Origin: Carnegiea gigantea
Taxonomy: Eukaryota; Streptophyta; Magnoliopsida; Caryophyllales; Cactaceae
DNA length: 64,000 bases
Direction of reading: 5' to 3'
Assembly (NCBI GenBank): GCA_029747015.1
Contig: JAKOGI010000328.1
Span: forward strand, 644,566-708,565
Positions 59,513 to 64,000 of the stretch are shown in pieces; the first letter of the stretch is position 1, and every line of letters begins with the position of its first letter. The notes under the pieces are model-generated. The model was not told where the DNA came from and ran no database searches. It saw only the letters and a list, made by a program, of their open reading frames with translations. The position numbers and the translations under genes were made by a program.

Positions 59513-60187
59513 CAAAGGGCAATCTTTTTGTTGTGCTCCAGACTCCAGTAATCTAGTGGAAATATTTTTAGGAAATGCAATTTTTTGGTATTAATTATGA
59601 CTTTTGGGTTTTTCTGTATTAATTATTTTTGGGTATAATTCTGTGACCCATTAATTTAATCAAATTTCCTAAACATTGTATACTTCTCTACAAACATGCA
59701 ACAAAGAAATATAATTGTGGGCCTGTGCTAGCTTGACCTTTATAGTTTCATTAAAGCTGATGGAACAACTATCATATACATGTGCATCAACGATCGTTAG
59801 TAATTCTAACATATGGACTGCCTTATATATGCCACTTTTCTCATAAAATCTAACTATATTTTATTGTCAAAGCTCGAAATAAAAAAATGGAAGAAACAAG
59901 AAAGACACAGGATGCCTTTTTTAAAAAATATATATTGAATGGAACTAAAGGATACTCTCTGCCTGGGCTCTCCTGCTTTTTTCTTTTTTTTGGGGCGTTG
60001 TTTTAAGCGGCAGCAGAGGGTTGGGCTTGGGAATCTTTGTCGAGCTGGGTCCACTGTGTGAGCCCAATTGCTAAATGGCCGGAAACGCTCCTCCACCTGG
60101 CCGTTGAAATCGCCATTCAAAATTTTAAATCCCCTCCTCGTCTACTCTTTTGACCGTTACTCGGATTCCAATGTCTCCTTCCCCAAT

Positions 60188-60241
<54 letters not shown>

Positions 60242-60274
60242 AATGTTTCAGTTGTGAAAGCGAATTCAATTCCA
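59513..60274. other. Spacer and kinesin 5' leader
   Basis: Between the PPR stop and the kinesin ATG lies AT-rich DNA followed by a CT-rich leader with a (CT)n microsatellite (60193-60239), a common feature of plant 5' UTRs. Confidence 0.5.
60193..60239. repeat. (CT)n microsatellite
   Basis: Uninterrupted CT repeats about 35 bp upstream of the inferred kinesin start codon. Confidence 0.95.
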
Positions 60275-63030
60275 ATGGATGGTAAGCCAACTCACTCTTT
60301 CTCCTTCAATTTCTCATTTTCCCATTTATTAGGGTATGTTACGTTTCTTTGAGCAATTGGATTCCAGTAGTGCTTTTCTCTCTTGTTTAAATTGTGCTAG
60401 AATCTGGTGATGCAGATGCTAACCCAGATTCTTCTTTCTTCAGTGGGGCATGATTTTTGCTAGAATCTGGCGATGCAGATGCTAACACAGATTCTTGTAT
60501 TGTTCTTTTCTTTCCTGTTGTATCTGGGTTTTTCATTCTTCTTTGATTTCGTTTTCTTTCTCTAGTGGGGCATGATTTTTTGCTTTAAATTTTTTTAGTC
60601 GGACAAAACCCTAGAGGTATTCTGAAATTCATGAAATTAAGTGCTGTTGGTGAAAGTCTTTCCCTTTGATTTTTACTATCAGAAACTTAAGGACTTTTTT
60701 AGGCATGAGAAATGAGGAAAGGACTTTGATTTCATTATCAGAAACTTTCAGAAATGGGGGAAGAGAGTGCAAATTTAATGCATGCAAATCAATTTTCAAA
60801 CGAATCTAGAGGATTATTTGTCAATGATGGCCCTAAGCTTCCAATTTTGGAGAAAGTTGATGATCTTAGTCAGAAAATTCGGTTATGATATAGCTTGCGT
60901 AAGATGAATTTGATATTCTATCTGCCAGACATTGAAGAAAGAACATACAATGTTATCCAATGAAGTGAAGGATATAACATCAAATTCATTTCCTGGCTCT
61001 GAAGTTCTGGATGCTCTTCAACACCATAGTGTGCTACTCAATTCCTCATCCTTCTATTTCCCAATATGTGAATCCATTTGCTTTTTGAAATTTATGTTGG
61101 ATTTGTTGCTTGGTGTTAGGCGCAGAGCATGAGCTTTTGAAGAAGCACATGGAATCGTCTGAACTTCTAAAGAAGTATCTTGAGGATTGAGCATAAAGGC
61201 AATATTAGGGTGTTCTCTAGATGTAGACCATTAAACCAAGACGAAATTGCAAATGGATCCACATCGGTTGTTGAGATTCCCCCATCTCAGGATCATGAAT
61301 TGCATGTAGTTTGTGCTGATTCTTCAAGGAAACCATTCAAATTTGATCATATGTTTGGACCCCATGCCAGTCAAGCTACTTTGATGACCTCTTTATTTGT
61401 TCCATGTCTCTCGACATAGATTGAAAGGCATACGTTCTTGTAGCATTCTCTGATATTGTTTTGAATACGCAGAGGAGGTGTTTACACAAACATGTCCGGT
61501 AGTCACCTCTGTGCTGGATGGCTATAATGTCTGTGTATTTGCTTGTGGGCAGACTGAAACTGGAAAGACATTCACGATGGAAGGGACATTTGATAATAGA
61601 GGAGTTAACTATAGGACCTTAGAGGAACTATTTAAGATTGCGAGGCAGAGAAGTTGTACAATCAGATATGAGTTATTCATCAGCATGTTGGAAGTTTATA
61701 ATGAAGCAATAAGGGATCTCTTGGTGGAGAATTCCACTGAACCTCCAACGAAGTAAGTGACTCTTCACACGCTATAGCTGCCAACTGTTTTTGCTTGCCC
61801 GTTGTACAACGCATGCTAGAGAATACAGGGCTACACATGACCATTGGCCAATACAGGGCCAATACAGGAACATAGTGCTAGAGAATTTATCTATGATTGT
61901 CCATTGTGAAGTAACTTGTTCGAGGGCACTCATTGTTTGTTATATAAAGCACTTCCAGATTTGAAACACTTAAATCTGCGAGTCATGCTTACGAGTGTAT
62001 CTCCCTCAAAATTCCCCTCATCAGTCCTTGACTGGATTTGTTTTTATTTGATGAACTTCAAGTCACCAATCAGCAACCATTTTCCCATTTATCTTTGCAG
62101 TGGTTGCTGATACTTCATTCCGTTCAGCACTGTCAAAGTAGATTAAGTACTGTTAACATTAACGATTTTTTTATGTGCTTTATGGGCTTTTTAGGCTTAC
62201 TTCTGAAAATTGTCTTATTATTCTTGCCCTTGCATGTGACTGGTCTTTCCTTCTCCTTTGTTCCATTTATCACCATTGTTCATCATATTGAACATAATAT
62301 TTAGCATTCAGTAGATACATCACATGACGGCTATTTAGTCTGAGGTTCTAGACTCTTTTCTGCTTTGCATCAAGGCTGGAGATAAAACAAAGTCCAGATG
62401 GAACACAGGAAGTTCCTGGACTAGTTGAAGCTCATGTTCATGGCACAGATGGAGTATAGGAATTACTCAAGACTGGAAGCCGAGTCAGATCTGTTGGTTC
62501 AACTAGTGCAAATGAATTCAGTAGCCGTTCTCACTGGTAACTCTCCCTGAAAATGTTAAAATTGTATCCGTTAGTGTGCACAAATGCTACCATTCATACT
62601 GTGTAAATCTACTTTGATGTTTGAGTTCATCACAAATATATGAAAAGTGCGGTTTGTTGAGACATCATAAACTTGTATGTATTTGTGACTGTGAAGGGAG
62701 AAAATTTAGGAAATGGACAAAGGACAAAGAGCAACCTTTGGTTGATTGAATTGGGAGGAAGTGAGCGTGTGGAGAGATTTGAAGTGGGAAGGTGAAAGCG
62801 CAAGGTTAAATCTCAGTTTATTAACAAATCCCTCTCAGCTCTCGGGGATGTCTGTGCTCTTGCATCAAAAACAGCCCATGTACCATACAGGTCTGTATCA
62901 TTTTTATACAAAATTGCACTGTTTAACTTCAGCTCGTAACTTATAAGTATATTGGATCAACTTATGTACTTTTGCGTTTTACATATGTTCAAGAACTCAA
63001 AGCTCACTCAACTATTGCAGAGTTCTTTAG
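60275..63030 (+). pseudogene. Kinesin-14 head: N-terminus and motor, broken
   Basis: Kinesin-14 proteins are minus-end-directed microtubule motors. The first exon is ATGGATG at 60275-60281. Coiled-coil pieces LPILEKVDDLSQKIR (about 60840) and TLKKEHTMLSNEVKDI (about 60931) precede the motor: HKGNIRVFSRCRPLNQDE, FKFDHMFGP, PVVTSVLDGYNVCVFACGQT, SMLEVYNEAIRDLLVEN, GSTSANEFSSRSH, SLSALGDV and NSKLTQLLQSSLG, where it ends at 63030. Damage includes loss of about a dozen residues before HKGNIRVF with stops (about 61187), P-loop GQTETGKT where the family has GQTGTGKT, TAG for Trp at 62457-62459, ELGGSE for the switch II DLAGSE, and an extra G near 62786 giving TGA. The rest of the motor and the tail are missing here. 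A tail of the same kinesin type lies inverted at 55262-55992. Confidence 0.9.
60397..60495. repeat. Imperfect direct duplication in kinesin intron 1
   Basis: TGCTAGAATCTGG(T/C)GATGCAG followed by ATGCTAAC(C/A)CAGATTCTT occurs near 60397 and again near 60460. The intervening CAGTGGGGCATGATTTTT also recurs at about 60560. Confidence 0.85.
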
Positions 63031-63787
63031 GTATTGAGTTACTCCTGAAACTTAGAATAAGTCAGATGATATTTTTACAAAAGATAAAAAAGATAATTAT
63101 GAACCTAATGAATACAAGTAATGATGTTCAAATGCTAACATAATATTGATATGGGTTCAAAATGATAATGAATGAATAGAAGTATCCTCTAATATCAAAG
63201 GCTGTTATTTGATTGATAATGTGGAGTGTTAACTAAAGAAACTATTTTCTTTAATGATCTAGCTTATTCAAAACATGAATTTCAAATTTTTAAGAATCAT
63301 AAAAGATTACTTAATTCTCTATCTTGGAAATGACATTCTCTTGCTATGACTTATTTTTATTTAGAATTATAAAAATCATGCTTGCCCTCTTTGATCTTGT
63401 TAGAAAAATGAAATACTATGTATATGTAATTGACCTAGCTTAAAAAAAAATAACAAAATCATATTGATTGTGCTGGAGAAATGAGATTTGATAAAGGGTG
63501 AATATCGTTGAGCTATCCTTGATATAATATTATAATGCAAAGCAATATTAAAATATCAAACAAATGATGACATGCTAGCCACAAATCAAATGATGGCATA
63601 CTAGCAAACAAGATCTGAATAACTAGAGCATGAAAAAGATTCATTACAGATATGTGTCGTCACTTGCCATGGCTAATTTGCTGGAGAATCTAATCATATC
63701 TACATAGAGGATTTCAGGGGTGTGAAATAAGATTTCAGAATATTCTGATAAGAAATTCCCTTTCTTGAATGAGGCCACAACCACCTA
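63031..63787. other. AT-rich DNA after the truncated kinesin motor
   Basis: The next expected kinesin exon is not recognisable. The region is AT-rich without coding signal and would hold the second proposed inversion breakpoint. Confidence 0.45.

Positions 63788-64000
<213 letters not shown>

Overview
The window is nuclear DNA of a flowering plant, most likely a eudicot. It is AT-rich, its genes are split by GT-AG introns, and it carries PIF/Harbinger-type DNA transposons, tRNA-derived SINE-like repeats and plant-specific gene families (GUX-type GT8 glycosyltransferase, P/U-type cyclin, PPR, F-box). I cannot name the species. No prokaryotic-type system (operon, CRISPR, phage) is present.

Layout, left to right: a decayed PIF/Harbinger element (about 1.03-6.16 kb) ends roughly 200 bp upstream of an intact five-exon mevalonate kinase gene (+, 6.36-9.55 kb). 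A possible LTR-type sequence (10.8-11.5 kb) and a ~61-bp minisatellite (12.7-13.1 kb) follow. Next is a short-chain dehydrogenase of the glucose/ribitol dehydrogenase-homolog type (-, 13.4-15.6 kb) with a damaged N-terminus but a seed/ABA-like promoter. A 943-bp fold-back element (16.9-17.8 kb) lies directly beside a relic of the seryl-tRNA synthetase 3' end (17.9-18.4 kb). After a repeat-rich stretch come an intact Yip1-family membrane protein gene (-, 24.4-28.1 kb) and a 14-exon Miro GTPase gene (+, 30.0-39.8 kb) with one in-frame stop. A degenerate tandem copy of Miro exons 11-12 follows (40.6-42.8 kb). Then come an F-box/LRR-type gene (+, 44.0-45.6 kb), a P/U-type cyclin (-, 46.5-48.1 kb), a 1,047-bp Tourist-like element (49.6-50.6 kb) and a GUX-type glycosyltransferase (+, 51.7-54.8 kb). 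The right end holds the tail of a kinesin-14 (-, 55.3-56.0 kb), a PPR pseudogene (+, 57.4-59.5 kb) and the head and motor of a kinesin-14 pseudogene (+, 60.3-63.0 kb).

The genes do not form a pathway. They look like a conserved neighbourhood. From memory, mevalonate kinase, seryl-tRNA synthetase, Yip1, MIRO1 and a kinesin-14 lie in nearly this order around Arabidopsis At5g27450-At5g27550, and Yip1, MIRO3, a cyclin and the PPR gene lie around At3g05280-At3g05340. About half of these genes are broken here (SerRS, Miro, kinesin, PPR, and the inserted SDR). The window therefore looks like one copy of an ancient duplicated segment that is losing genes. The most distinctive local event is the kinesin gene, whose two halves now face each other around the PPR pseudogene, as a ~7-kb inversion would produce.

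A second thread is sequence texture. At least twelve composite homopolymers all have the same T-run-to-G-run polarity (or its complement) and cluster in introns.
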